Shown here: piece after piece, positions 51,873-62,353 of the stretch
Position numbering within the stretch: the stretch's first letter is position 1
Layout of the letters: each line of letters opens with the position of its first letter
Source: Betaproteobacteria bacterium
GTDB lineage: Bacteria; Pseudomonadota; Gammaproteobacteria; Burkholderiales; SG8-39
Assembly: GCA_947479645.1 (NCBI GenBank)
Contig: CANKAJ010000003.1
Coordinates: forward strand, 16,584 to 80,583
Length of the DNA: 64,000 nt
Direction: 5' to 3'
Notes under the pieces: generated by a model
What the model saw: only the letters and a program-made list of their open reading frames with translations
Databases searched by the model: none
Told to the model about the DNA's origin: nothing
Program-made: the position numbers and the translations under genes

Positions 51873-52398
51873 TGCCTTGAAGCTCCCGCACCAATGGCAC
51901 AATGGTGTCACGCAGCAGCTCCGGCGTCAGTATGCCGATTCGCTTGTAGCGGATGACCCCGCGCTTGTCGATGACAAACGTCTCAGGCACGCCATACACA
52001 CCATAATCGATGCCCACCAGGCCATCGTGGTCGTACAAGGACTGCTGATAGGGATTGCCGAACTGTTTCAGCCAACCGAGTCCATCGCTGCGTTCATCCT
52101 TGTAGTTCAGGCCCAGCACCGGCACCACTCCGGTCTTGGAGAACTGCAGCAGCGTTTCATGTTCTTCACGGCAAGCGACACACCAGGAAGCCCAGACATT
52201 CAATACCCATACCTTTCCCAGCATCTCCGTGTGCTTGAACGCAACCTCAGGATGATTGAGGTCCGGCAACGTAAATGCTGGTGCGGGCTTTCCAATCAGC
52301 GGTGAAGGCACCTCGCGCGGATTGAGATTGAGTCCGATCCCGAGGAAAACCAGCAGTCCCATAAAAATACCCAACGGAGCAAGGTAGCGCGCCTTCAT
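51865..52398 (-). CDS. ccmG: DsbE/CcmG thiol:disulfide interchange protein
   Basis: GKVWVLNVWASWCVACREEHETLLQF thioredoxin-like WCVAC motif. Confidence 0.95.
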   Translation of the reverse strand: MKARYLAPLGIFMGLLVFLGIGLNLNPREVPSPLIGKPAPAFTLPDLNHPEVAFKHTEMLGKVWVLNVWASWCVACREEHETLLQFSKTGVVPVLGLNYKDERSDGLGWLKQFGNPYQQSLYDHDGLVGIDYGVYGVPETFVIDKRGVIRYKRIGILTPELLRDTIVPLVRELQGNA

Positions 52399-52402
52399 CG
52401 AA

Positions 52403-54391
52403 TCACCCCGCTACCGCAGCGGCAGGCAGGGCCTGTGCTGCGCTTCGACGGTTGAGCCGGTAGCGCTTGTCCATGGCGGCCAGAATGCCTCCCAGCGCCA
52501 TCAACAGGCAGCCGCCCCAGATGCATCCGATCAGGGGCTTGTACTGAAACTTGAGCAGCCACGCATTCTTTCCCGGTGCATCCGACACTTGCTCTCCTAT
52601 CGAAACGTAAAGGTGACGCGCCACATTCGCATCGATTGCCGCCTCGGTCATCGGCATGTCCTGTACCGTGTACAGGCGCTTTTCCGGAAACATGACGGTC
52701 ATGTGTTCGGTACCGCGCAGCACCTCGATGACCCCGCGTATCGCCCGGTAATTGGGACCTTCGACCTCACGCAATCCTGAAAGCGTAAAGGTGTAGCCCG
52801 CCAATTGCGCGCTATCCCCCAATTCCATTTTTACATCGGTATCCGTTTCATATCCCCGCGAGATCGTCACTCCAAGAATGAATACGGCAACACCCAGATG
52901 AGCCAGCAACATGCCGAAATAGGCGCGTGGTTGCGAATTCAGGCGTACCAGCATGCCTGAACCGAGCGTAGCGCCCAGTCGCAAACGCAAACCGGTGACA
53001 GTGGACACAACGACCCAGAAGGACAGCAGCAAACCGAGAAATACCATGGGACTCCAGTGCCCCATCAGAAACGGCACGACACCGGCAAGCGTCAATGCCC
53101 CGAGCGCCGGCCACCGCAACTTGATTACGAGGTTGAGGACTTCGTCTTTTTTCCACTTTACCAGCGGACCAATGCCCATCAGGATAATGGCTGGCGCCAT
53201 CAACGGCACGAATACCGTCTCGAAATAGGGAGGGCCGACAGACAGCTTTCCCAGACCCAGCGCATCCAGCAGCAACGGGTACAGCGTGCCCAGCAGGACC
53301 GCCGCCGCCGCCACACTCAGCAGCACGTTATTGGCCAGCAGCATCGTTTCTCTCGACACCAGTTCAAACCGCCCGCCCAGCCCCACCCGATGAGCCCGTA
53401 CGGCGAATAATGCCAACGAAGCGCCAATGACGATCGCCAGAAAAGCAAGAATGAAAATGCCACGTTTAGGGTCGGTCGCAAAGGCGTGAACCGATGTCAG
53501 CACACCCGAGCGCACCAGGAAAGTGCCGAGCAGGCTGAGCGAGAAGGCGATGATGGCCAGCAGCACTGTCCAGGCCTTGAAGCCGCCGCGCTTCTCCGCA
53601 ACCGCCAGTGTATGCACCAGCGCCGTACCCACCAGCCATGGCATGAAGGAGGCATTTTCAACCGGGTCCCAAAACCACCATCCCCCCCAACCCAGTTCGT
53701 AGTAGGCCCAGAAACTGCCCAAGGCAATCCCCAAGGTCAATGAAGACCACGCAGCGATGGTCCAGGGCCGCGACCAGCGCGCCCAGGTGGCATCCAGCCT
53801 GCCATCGATCAATGCAGCAATCGCAAATGCAAACGCCACGGAAAACCCGACATAGCCCATGTACAGCAGCGGCGGATGGAAGATCATGCCCAGATCCTGC
53901 AGCAGGGGATTCAGGTCCCTGCCATCGGCGGCGGGAGGAAAGATGCGTTCGAACGGATTGGAAGTAAACAGCATGAAGGCCAGGAAACCGACACTCACCA
54001 GCGCCATGACACCAAGCACACGGGCGACCATGCGCTCTGGCAGGTGCCGGCTGAATGCAGCCACCGCCACGGACCAGAAGCAAAGCATCAGAGTCCACAG
54101 CAGCAGCGATCCCTCATGTCCGCCCCACACGCCCGCGATACGATAGGCAAGCGGTAATTTGCTGTTGGAATGCTGAGCCACGTAAAGCACTGAAAAGTCG
54201 TTCGCAATGAATGACTGCGACAGGCAGCCAAACGCAATGACCACCAGGGCGCACTGCGCCAATGCTGCAGGACGCGCCAGTGCCATCCATGCAGCCTGAC
54301 CTCTGGCCGCACCCGCAATCGGCAGTATGCCCTGCACCGCCGCGACGCAAAGCGCCAGGATAAGTGCGAAATGTCCCAGTTCCGGAATCAT
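52403..54391 (-). CDS. ccmF: heme lyase CcmF/NrfE family subunit
   Basis: 662 aa; [11 protein letters not shown] and [19 protein letters not shown] motifs. Confidence 0.97.
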   Translation of the reverse strand: MIPELGHFALILALCVAAVQGILPIAGAARGQAAWMALARPAALAQCALVVIAFGCLSQSFIANDFSVLYVAQHSNSKLPLAYRIAGVWGGHEGSLLLWTLMLCFWSVAVAAFSRHLPERMVARVLGVMALVSVGFLAFMLFTSNPFERIFPPAADGRDLNPLLQDLGMIFHPPLLYMGYVGFSVAFAFAIAALIDGRLDATWARWSRPWTIAAWSSLTLGIALGSFWAYYELGWGGWWFWDPVENASFMPWLVGTALVHTLAVAEKRGGFKAWTVLLAIIAFSLSLLGTFLVRSGVLTSVHAFATDPKRGIFILAFLAIVIGASLALFAVRAHRVGLGGRFELVSRETMLLANNVLLSVAAAAVLLGTLYPLLLDALGLGKLSVGPPYFETVFVPLMAPAIILMGIGPLVKWKKDEVLNLVIKLRWPALGALTLAGVVPFLMGHWSPMVFLGLLLSFWVVVSTVTGLRLRLGATLGSGMLVRLNSQPRAYFGMLLAHLGVAVFILGVTISRGYETDTDVKMELGDSAQLAGYTFTLSGLREVEGPNYRAIRGVIEVLRGTEHMTVMFPEKRLYTVQDMPMTEAAIDANVARHLYVSIGEQVSDAPGKNAWLLKFQYKPLIGCIWGGCLLMALGGILAAMDKRYRLNRRSAAQALPAAAVAG

Positions 54392-54834
54392 TGAATCACC
54401 GTTTTGGCCGCTTTCTGCGCCTGATCCACTGCATGTTTTGCCTCGGGAGGCATATAGTTCTCATCATGTTTGGCGAGAACCTCGTCAGCCTGAAAAACAC
54501 CATCCTGCCCCAACTGACCTTGCGCTACGACGCCCTTGCCCTCGCGAAAAAGATCGGGCAGGGATCCGCGGAATTCGACCGGCACTACTTTTGCCGTGTC
54601 TGTAACGACAAAGCGCACCGTCACGCCGTCTGCCTGTCGCTTCACGCTGCCGGCTTCAACCATACCGCCAATACGAAAACGCTTGCCTGTGGGCGCTTCC
54701 TTGGCCGCGATTTGTGACGGTGTGAAGAAAAATACCAGGTTCTTCTGGAAGGCCGACAGCACGAGACCGGCTGCAACAGCCAGCGTCGTCAAGCCGCCCC
54801 CAATGAGTAGGAATCGTTTATGCCGCGGTTTCAC
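54388..54834 (-). CDS. ccmE: cytochrome c maturation protein CcmE
   Basis: [34 protein letters not shown] heme-binding motif. GTG start with GGAGG RBS. Confidence 0.95.
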   Translation of the reverse strand: MKPRHKRFLLIGGGLTTLAVAAGLVLSAFQKNLVFFFTPSQIAAKEAPTGKRFRIGGMVEAGSVKRQADGVTVRFVVTDTAKVVPVEFRGSLPDLFREGKGVVAQGQLGQDGVFQADEVLAKHDENYMPPEAKHAVDQAQKAAKTVIQ

Positions 54835-54967
54835 TGCCACCTCCATTATTGCGTGCGGATTTTTCAAATACCGCCCGCCGACGGCGACCGAGCATGATCA
54901 TCTCCATTACCAGCACAACCACAACCATCGCCACTGAGCCCCATACATAAAAGCCATATCCCCCCAT
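54818..54967 (-). CDS. ccmD: heme exporter protein CcmD
   Basis: [49 protein letters not shown]; 49 aa, between ccmC and ccmE. Confidence 0.9.
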   Translation of the reverse strand: MGGYGFYVWGSVAMVVVVLVMEMIMLGRRRRAVFEKSARNNGGGSETAA

Positions 54968-54996
54968 GGCCACGAATTCGCTCCAACTCGACCAGA

Positions 54997-55803
54997 TCAC
55001 GACGCTCTCCGAATTTCTTCCTTGCACCACTGAGTGTGCCATTCCCGCTCTAGGATAATGCTGCGAACACGTGAAAGAATAGTTGCAAGGCTGTACATCC
55101 AGAATGCCAGCGCCATCAATAACATTCCCAGCAGCATGGTCATTGCCATGGTTGGAGCACTCTTCATGCTGATCGAAGCGCCCTGATGCAGCGTATTCCA
55201 CCACACCACCGAAAAATAAATGATAGGCACATTAATGACACCGACCAGGGCAAGGATGGCTCCGGCACGATCGGCGCGCCGCGGGTCATCAATGGCCGCC
55301 TGCAGTGCCATGAAACCGAAATAGAGAAACAGCAGTATCAACTCCGAAGTCAGTCGCGCATCCCAGACCCACCAGGTTCCCCAGGTCGGCTTGCCCCAAA
55401 GTGAACCTGTCCACAGCGCCAGAAAAGTAAAGATTGCGCCGGTCGGCGCAATAGCCGTCGCCAGCATGGAAGACAGTCTCGTATTGAAAACCAGGCCGAC
55501 GCCGGCCCAGAATGCCATGACCACATACAGGAACATGGACATCCATGCCGCAGGAACGTGCAGGAAGATGATGCGGTAGGCGTCACCCTGCTGCGCATCG
55601 GTCGGTGCGATGAAAAAACCCACGTAGGTGCCCGCAATGCACAGCAGCACGGCCAGCCAGACAAACCAAGGGACCATCCGTCCGGCCAGCGGATAGAAGG
55701 TCTGCGGGGATGCAAACCAGAACCAGTGGATGCGTTCGCTGGCGGCGTTATTCACTTGTTTCACTTGTGGACTAGTAGTCAAGGCAGACAATTCAACTTT
55801 CAA
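54997..55803 (-). CDS. ccmC: heme exporter protein CcmC
   Basis: FLHVPAAWMSMFLYVVMAF; GTWWVWDARLTSELILLFLYFG. Confidence 0.97.
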   Translation of the reverse strand: MKVELSALTTSPQVKQVNNAASERIHWFWFASPQTFYPLAGRMVPWFVWLAVLLCIAGTYVGFFIAPTDAQQGDAYRIIFLHVPAAWMSMFLYVVMAFWAGVGLVFNTRLSSMLATAIAPTGAIFTFLALWTGSLWGKPTWGTWWVWDARLTSELILLFLYFGFMALQAAIDDPRRADRAGAILALVGVINVPIIYFSVVWWNTLHQGASISMKSAPTMAMTMLLGMLLMALAFWMYSLATILSRVRSIILEREWHTQWCKEEIRRAS

Positions 55804-55965
55804 TTTCAGACAATCCAGTGACTGATTTTACCTCTATGGCAGCATATGACCTGGAAACGAAGCAAAGATTCACTGATCTGGCCATTGCAGTTACCCAGTA
55901 TGAGATAGACAGCAGTTCAAGTTGAAATGATTTCATCAGAAAAATGTCAATAAATGCCTGCTTAA

Positions 55966-56634
55966 TTAATCCAGCGCAAGCCGCACGGCGCTGGCAGCGG
56001 CCCAGGGCGCTATCACAACTGAGACCAGCAGGAACGCGGCCAACAGTTGCAGATGGGCCGTGGCGTCCAGGCCGGACTCCACCGCGACGACCGCACCGGA
56101 CCCGAAGATCAGCACCGGGATGAACAAAGGCAGCACCAGCAAAGCCGACAGAACCCCTCCACCACGCAGTCCCAGGGTCAGCGCAGCACCCACGGCGCCA
56201 ACAAAACTGAGTGCCGCGGTTCCGATCAGCAGTCCCGCGCAAAGCACGGCAATCGCATCGGCATGCAGATCGAATTGCAATGCCAGAACCGGTGCCAGCA
56301 ATGTCAGCGGCACCCCTGTCAACAACCAATGCGCCAGGATCTTGCCAATCATCAATACGGTGAGCGGCTCGACACTGAGCGCCATCTGCTCCAGGGTTCC
56401 ATCCGCATAGTCGGGCTCGAACAATCGCGCCAGAGAGAGCAAGGCGGACAGCAACGCCGCCACCCACAGGATTCCAGGCGCCATCGACTGCAACAACGCT
56501 CTCTCGGGCCCCACACCGAGAGGGAACAAACTGACCACGATGACGAAAAATACCAGCGTATTGGCCGCGTCCCCCTTGCGTCGCAGCGCCAGCGCCAGGT
56601 CGCGACGCACTACGCAAGCCATCGCGCCAATCAT
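55966..56634 (-). CDS. ccmB: heme exporter protein CcmB
   Basis: VVRRDLALALRRKGDAANTLVFFVIVVSLFPLGVGPE; 6 TM. Confidence 0.96.
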   Translation of the reverse strand: MIGAMACVVRRDLALALRRKGDAANTLVFFVIVVSLFPLGVGPERALLQSMAPGILWVAALLSALLSLARLFEPDYADGTLEQMALSVEPLTVLMIGKILAHWLLTGVPLTLLAPVLALQFDLHADAIAVLCAGLLIGTAALSFVGAVGAALTLGLRGGGVLSALLVLPLFIPVLIFGSGAVVAVESGLDATAHLQLLAAFLLVSVVIAPWAAASAVRLALD

Positions 56635-57266
56635 GCGCGACCTGCCTGTTGGTCCAGATTGACAACGACCGTATCAACTGCCGCAATGGCGACTTCCTGA
56701 TGCGTGGTCAATATCACAATGCCACCACCTGCAACGTGGCCTGCAATCAAATGCCCCAGGCGAGCGACCGCATTCGTATCCAGGGCCGTAAAAGGCTCGT
56801 CCAGTATCCAGATTCGGGCCGCCGCCGGCATCGCCAGCCTCGCCAGCGCGACGCGACGACGCTGCCCCTGGGAAAGGTGGCGCACAGGCAAATCAGCGCA
56901 CTGAGCCACACCGAAGTTGTCCAGCGCATTGAGTCTGGCAGCGGGCTCCGATGCGCCCCCGGCCAGCGTTGACGCGACAGCCAGATTTTCGTGCGGCGTC
57001 ATGTCGTCTTTCAATCCGTTCAGATGACCGATATAGGCCAGTTCCCGATGGTACTCGTCACGTATGCTTGAAATTGGCCGGGCCCTCCATAACACCTCAC
57101 CCTGACTCGGCGTAAGCAACCCGCACAGGATGCGCAACAGGCTGGTCTTTCCGCTCCCGTTGGCCCCGGCAACGCGCAGCAAGCGGCCGTCGGCAATAGA
57201 GAATCCGAGTCCGGTGAAAAGGCTGCGCTCCCCGCGCATGCAACCGAGTGCCTTCACTTCAAGCAT
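56631..57266 (-). CDS. ccmA: heme ABC exporter ATP-binding protein CcmA
   Basis: RVAGANGSGKTSLLRILCGLL; LSQGQRRRVALARL; IWILDEPFTALD. Confidence 0.97.
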   Translation of the reverse strand: MLEVKALGCMRGERSLFTGLGFSIADGRLLRVAGANGSGKTSLLRILCGLLTPSQGEVLWRARPISSIRDEYHRELAYIGHLNGLKDDMTPHENLAVASTLAGGASEPAARLNALDNFGVAQCADLPVRHLSQGQRRRVALARLAMPAAARIWILDEPFTALDTNAVARLGHLIAGHVAGGGIVILTTHQEVAIAAVDTVVVNLDQQAGRA

Positions 57267-57429
57267 GGATGGCCCGTGCTACCAGAATGCGGCCGTGCGA
57301 AAAACGCTGACCGAATTCGGTATCGTCTATGTCTGATAACGATGAATACATCAATGAATCTCTAAATTGACAAACCGGTAACGATGGATATGCGAGTGCG
57401 GCAGCGTATCCAGCTTCGCACCGAGGAAA

Positions 57430-57443
57430 TTGATCTGCATCAA
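57430..57443. promoter_or_regulatory. perfect FNR-type palindrome TTGATctgcATCAA
   Basis: Exact TTGAT-N4-ATCAA, 164 bp upstream of the ccmA start. Confidence 0.7.
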
Positions 57444-57672
57444 ACCATCTGCATCAAACCTGAACGCAATCCTTGACCGAACCGCGCACGCAATCCACAT
57501 ACAACTCGCGCACAGCTACGCTGCCCTGCACCCTCAGCACAAGCTAATGACCACCACTCATTTTGGCAGGCCGCCACTGTACAGCACCTTGCAAGTACTC
57601 TGTTTTACTTCCGGTATTGCTTCAACGATTGATCTCAGCCCAGCGAAATCAGGACCGGAGATAACGTGCATC

Positions 57673-57686
57673 TTGATCTGGATCAA
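57673..57686. promoter_or_regulatory. perfect FNR-type palindrome TTGATctggATCAA
   Basis: Exact TTGAT-N4-ATCAA, extended by C/G to cTTGATctggATCAAg. Confidence 0.7.
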
Positions 57687-57853
57687 GTTCCCATAAACAC
57701 AAAGTAAGAAGATTAGGCCATGGATGCCGCTAACAAAACACAGATCAAAGTGCATCGCAACCCTTGTTCCCGTCAATGGATGCGCTCCGACGGGAACAGG
57801 GCACCTCCTTCAGAGTATTGCAAATTCAGAGTCATCCCACTGACAAGGACGCA

Positions 57854-58750
57854 ATGAACCAACTTCCCGACATTCTGCGCAACAGCGCGCAACGCTTTAT
57901 AGCCGAAATCATTGAACTGGAGCTTGATCATTTTCTGAAGCAATTTACACAACAGCAAAATGTGGATGGCCATCAAAAAGTGGTTCGAAACGGCCACCAT
58001 CCGGAACGTCGTGTTCTCACCGGCATCGGTCCGGTTCCAGTGAGCTTGCCCAAGATCCGCAGTCGCAGCGAAAAATCGGCAAAGTTTCGATCGGCATTAG
58101 TCCCTGCCTACATGCGCCAGGCGTACCAGCGTCATTCCATATCACATCCCCCAAGACTTTATTTGTCCGCCGTTGCACGCCGGGATTACGAATGTGCGCT
58201 CACCGCGCTGTTCGGCTCGGGAACGTGCCACATACCCCAGGCAATTGGAACAAGGATCGAAGAAGCCTGGCGCATTCAATGGGAAAACTGGTTCAAACGA
58301 TCACTAGACGGATCCACATGGTCGGAGTTGTGGATCGACAAAGTACAAGGGTTGATTCACAACGGTAATGCACACGCATGCATGCTTGTGGCTACTGGCG
58401 TGGATAACGCCTGCAACAGTCAACTGCTGTCAGTCCGGGAATGTTCAGGCAATATCGACTTTGACTTGCGGGAACTCCTGCTTGATCTCAAGACTCGCGA
58501 ATTTACCGCTCCCAAAAATCTCGTCCTCGGAAAAAAACTGGCCCGATTCGCGCAATCCCTGGAACCCCTGCCCCTACCTTCTGACCTGCAATTGAGGTTG
58601 GAATCAATCATGGACTACTCAGACGCAGACGCCGCTGTTGATGCTGCGTTCGCCTCATTTCTGGATACAGTGACCGGAACCGGGCGCTGCTCCCAGAATT
58701 GCAGCGCTGGGAACGCCTGCCAGCCAAACAAAATCGTGTTTCAGGAATAA
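57854..58750 (+). pseudogene. IS256/mutator-family transposase relic
   Basis: RNGHHPERRVLTGIGPVPVSLPKIRSRS...LVPAYMRQAYQ matches the IS256 N-terminal pattern. Later catalytic region degraded (LVLGKKLARF in place of a GDG-type motif), C-terminal half missing. Confidence 0.75.
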
Positions 58751-58933
58751 GCCAGCTAGTTACCCTTTAGTCGATTTTTCCAGCCCTACAACACCAAACC
58801 AGAATAGCCATACACCAAAATTGATTAATACTTACAGATGGTTACACTTTTACTTAGTGGGGTTACAATTCTGGTTAAGCTGTAAAAGACTTATTATTTT
58901 CTAGCAACTACCCATAGGCACATAGGGGATAAA

Positions 58934-59917
58934 ATGAAGAAAACAGGGCAGTTAATTGCAACAATTGCAGTCCTTCTGGGAGCTTGGCTCTCACCGGGTG
59001 CGATTGCAGCCGACCTACCCAATCTGGGCGCGACATCCACATCAGCACAGGCTCAGGCAGCCCTGAAAAAGGATGCGGTCTGTACGCGTTGCCACGATGA
59101 ATCGGAGGGGGCGCCCATACTCGCCCTGTATCAGACCAAACACGGCGTCAGGGGCGATGCCCGCACGCCGACCTGCCAGTCCTGCCACGGCGAGAGCGAT
59201 AGCCACGTCAAGGGCGCGGCCAACGCCAAGGTGCGGCCACAGCCGGATATCGTGTTCAAGAAAGGCGTCTACCAGCCAAGCGACGACAAGGAACGCGCCG
59301 GAGCCTGCCTGACCTGCCATAAAGGCGGTGCGCGCACCAACTGGGACGGCGGTCAGCACCAGAACAATCAGGTCTCCTGCAACGACTGCCACAAGGTGCA
59401 TGCACCGACGGACAGGATGCTGTCCAAGAAGAGCCAGACAGAAACCTGCTTCAACTGCCACAAGAACCAGCGTGCCGACACTCACAAGATCTCTACCCAT
59501 CCGCTTGATGCCGGCAAGGTCAGCTGCTCCGACTGCCATAATCCTCACGGCTCGGTGGCACCGAACATGCTCAAGCGCAATACCGTGACCGAGACCTGCT
59601 ACACCTGCCACGCAGAAAAGCGCGGTCCGTTCCTGTTCGAGCACCCCTCTGTCACCGACAGTTGCACCAACTGCCACACGCCGCATGGTTCCAATATCAC
59701 CCCGTTGCTGAAGGCACGCACGCCCTGGCTGTGCCAGGAGTGCCATGACGGAACACACGCCAGCGGGTCGCCAGCCGGGCGCAATGCCGCAGGCATCCAG
59801 GGCGGATTGGCCATTGGCAACAATCCGAGTGCCAATGTGACGGGCCGTGGCTGTATCAATTGCCACAGCGTAATCCACGGGTCAAACAGCCCGGCCGGCG
59901 GTTACTTCCAGCGCTAA
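58934..59917 (+). CDS. mtoA: decaheme c-type cytochrome (MtrA/MtoA/DmsE family)
   Basis: Signal peptide; exactly ten CxxCH: CTRCH, CQSCH, CLTCH, CNDCH, CFNCH, CSDCH, CYTCH, CTNCH, CQECH, CINCH. Confidence 0.92.
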   Translation: MKKTGQLIATIAVLLGAWLSPGAIAADLPNLGATSTSAQAQAALKKDAVCTRCHDESEGAPILALYQTKHGVRGDARTPTCQSCHGESDSHVKGAANAKVRPQPDIVFKKGVYQPSDDKERAGACLTCHKGGARTNWDGGQHQNNQVSCNDCHKVHAPTDRMLSKKSQTETCFNCHKNQRADTHKISTHPLDAGKVSCSDCHNPHGSVAPNMLKRNTVTETCYTCHAEKRGPFLFEHPSVTDSCTNCHTPHGSNITPLLKARTPWLCQECHDGTHASGSPAGRNAAGIQGGLAIGNNPSANVTGRGCINCHSVIHGSNSPAGGYFQR

Positions 59918-59939
59918 TTCAGGGAAATTGGAGACGATC

Positions 59940-62264
59940 ATGACAAAACAACACAGGAACTTGAAGATCAGCGCGCTGGCCATCGCCGTCGAGGGTGTTT
60001 TCCTCGCCCTGAGTGCCATGCCAGCCCATGCCGATGAGGCGGAAGCAGCGGCACTGAAAAACCCGACCAATTCAGTCGAAGTCGGGATTTCCAGCACCTC
60101 GCAGAACTCCGCCAAATATGGCGAATATAACGGCCAGCCCAAATCCGGCGTCAATGTCAACGGCGGTTTCAGCGTGCGCGGCGGCGACGGTTACGGTGGT
60201 GGCAACGGAACCACACGCTGGTCCTTCTCGGGCAACAATCTGGGCCTGACCACCCGCGAACTGGGCGCATCCCTCACCGACCAGGGCAAGTGGAGCTTGG
60301 GTATCAAGTACGATGAACTCAAGCACAATCTGTCCGACAGCTACCAGACCCCCTACCTGGGAACGATGGGTGGCGACAATTTCATACTGCCGCCGGGCTT
60401 TGGCCTTGCGCCAACCACCCGGGCCATGACTGCCGGGCAACTCGGCGCCTTACAAACCGTCAACATCAGCAGCACCCGACACAACACCGGGATCACTGCC
60501 GGCCTGGTGCTGAATCGTGAATGGGACATCAAGTTTGACTACAACCAGTTGCAGCAGTCCGGCGCGAAACTGCAAGGTGTCGGTGCGGCCGGCTTTGGTG
60601 GAGCCACCGGCGAGAAAGTGTCCATCCTGCCGATGCCCACGAACTACAAGACGCACACCATCAATCTGGGCCTGAACTGGATGGGAGACAAGGGTCATGC
60701 CACGGGCTCCTACTTTGGCTCACTGTTCCGTGACAACTACAACGGCGTGCAGTTCCAGACCTTCGCGGGCGCGAACAACATCCAGACCATGAGCACCCCG
60801 CCCAGCAATGATTTCCACCAGGCAAACCTGACGGCGGGCTACGTCTTCTCGCCCAGAACGAAACTGTCGGGCGGCTTGTCCTATGGACGCAATACCCAGA
60901 ACGCCGCGTATGTATATGACTCCGGTATCGCGCCGGCCGGCATGATGGTTACGCCCTCCCCGACCACATCGCTGAATGGCGTGGTGGTGACCAAGCATGC
61001 CGACATGCGTCTCACCGATCAGACCACCCGGGATCTGACGCTGTCGGCCATGATCAAACACGACGCCCGCGAGAATCGCACCTCATCGAACATTTACAAT
61101 TTCAATGCCATCAGCGGTGCGCACACGGCCGCCTATCCGAATACCCCGCTGAATACCAAGAAAACGCTGCTGGAATTCGCGGGGGATTACCGCATTGACA
61201 AGAAACAGCAGGTTCGCCTGTCCTGGAGCCAGGAACAGCAGAAGCGCTGGTGTGACCAGTATGCGGTGAATGCCAACTATCCGGCTGGTACCAATTGCAC
61301 CACTTTCACCGGCAGTCGGGACAGCAAGCTCAGCGCCACCTACCGACGCAAGATTCTTGATGATGTCGGTTTGAACCTCGGCTATATCTACAGCAATCGC
61401 CGGTCGGACTTCGATCCGTTGTCGCGCGGGCCATTTATCAGCACCAACGGCAACGCCATCGTGGCGGGCGCGACCATCACCGGTATCAACGCCGGCGACT
61501 TCCTCGGATTCCACCCATCCTTCGCGGCCTCCCGCAAGGAACAGACGCTCAAAGCCGGCCTCAACTGGGATGCCACCGAGCAACTGTCCTTTGTGCTCGG
61601 CGGGCGCTACATGGTGGATATCTACAACACCGATTACGGCATCCAGAACGGCTACGGTTGGAGCCTGAATTTTGACTCGACCTACGCCTACAGCGAAAAC
61701 GGCTCGGTAACCGCCTATGTAACCCGCCAGAGTCGCTACAAGAAAATCACGGACCAGCAGCGCTCCCCGACCGCCGCCGCGGCCGGTGCCCCTTCAGCAA
61801 CCGCAATTGGCATTCCGCTCGGAGCCACCTGGAACAATGTCCTGACGGATGACGACAGCACCGTCGGCGTCAACTTCAAGCAGGGCGGACTGATGTCGAA
61901 CAAGCTGGATATCAGTGGTGATTTCACCTATTCGCTGGCCAAGACCGGTGAGAACACCAGCCTGAATTACAACGCCTTCACCACGGGCGGTTTGGGCTGC
62001 GAGGCGAACATCATCATGTCCTGCGGCGCCCTCCCGGACATCCACAACCGGATGGTGCAACTCAAGCTCACCGGCAACTACCAACTCGACAAGAAGTCCA
62101 AGGTCTCCGTTGGTTATCTCCACCGGCGCCTGCGTTCCGAGGACTACTACTTCAATGGACTGCAGTATCCGTTCACCCCATCCGGGCTAATGCCGACCAA
62201 CCAGACGGCGCCGAACTACGCCGTCAATGTGATCTCGGCGACTTATTCCTACAGCTTCCAATGA
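59940..62264 (+). CDS. mtoB: MtrB/PioB family decaheme-associated outer membrane beta-barrel protein
   Basis: About 774 aa, signal peptide, alternating beta-barrel pattern, C-terminal NVISATYSYSFQ; directly downstream of the decaheme gene. Confidence 0.92.
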   Translation: MTKQHRNLKISALAIAVEGVFLALSAMPAHADEAEAAALKNPTNSVEVGISSTSQNSAKYGEYNGQPKSGVNVNGGFSVRGGDGYGGGNGTTRWSFSGNNLGLTTRELGASLTDQGKWSLGIKYDELKHNLSDSYQTPYLGTMGGDNFILPPGFGLAPTTRAMTAGQLGALQTVNISSTRHNTGITAGLVLNREWDIKFDYNQLQQSGAKLQGVGAAGFGGATGEKVSILPMPTNYKTHTINLGLNWMGDKGHATGSYFGSLFRDNYNGVQFQTFAGANNIQTMSTPPSNDFHQANLTAGYVFSPRTKLSGGLSYGRNTQNAAYVYDSGIAPAGMMVTPSPTTSLNGVVVTKHADMRLTDQTTRDLTLSAMIKHDARENRTSSNIYNFNAISGAHTAAYPNTPLNTKKTLLEFAGDYRIDKKQQVRLSWSQEQQKRWCDQYAVNANYPAGTNCTTFTGSRDSKLSATYRRKILDDVGLNLGYIYSNRRSDFDPLSRGPFISTNGNAIVAGATITGINAGDFLGFHPSFAASRKEQTLKAGLNWDATEQLSFVLGGRYMVDIYNTDYGIQNGYGWSLNFDSTYAYSENGSVTAYVTRQSRYKKITDQQRSPTAAAAGAPSATAIGIPLGATWNNVLTDDDSTVGVNFKQGGLMSNKLDISGDFTYSLAKTGENTSLNYNAFTTGGLGCEANIIMSCGALPDIHNRMVQLKLTGNYQLDKKSKVSVGYLHRRLRSEDYYFNGLQYPFTPSGLMPTNQTAPNYAVNVISATYSYSFQ

Positions 62265-62294
62265 GCTGGACGACAATGCGGGCATGACAAATTG

Positions 62295-62323
62295 GGGGCC
62301 GATCATATCGGCCCCTTTTACTT
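62295..62323 (+). terminator. intrinsic terminator-like hairpin downstream of mtoB
   Basis: GGGGCCGAT-CAT-ATCGGCCCC perfect 9-bp stem followed by TTTTACTTT. Confidence 0.7.
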
Positions 62324-62353
62324 TCTGTAACATCCTTTCCGGAGCATCACAAT

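Noticed and set aside
55804-55965. 160-bp AT-richer spacer between ccmC and ccmB
   Set aside because: Unusual for a tight operon, but no ORF, hairpin or motif I could support.
55793-56686. 297-aa minus-strand ORF overlapping ccmB
   Set aside because: Alternative frame of ccmB; the 222-aa frame has the CcmB sequence and operon overlap with ccmA.
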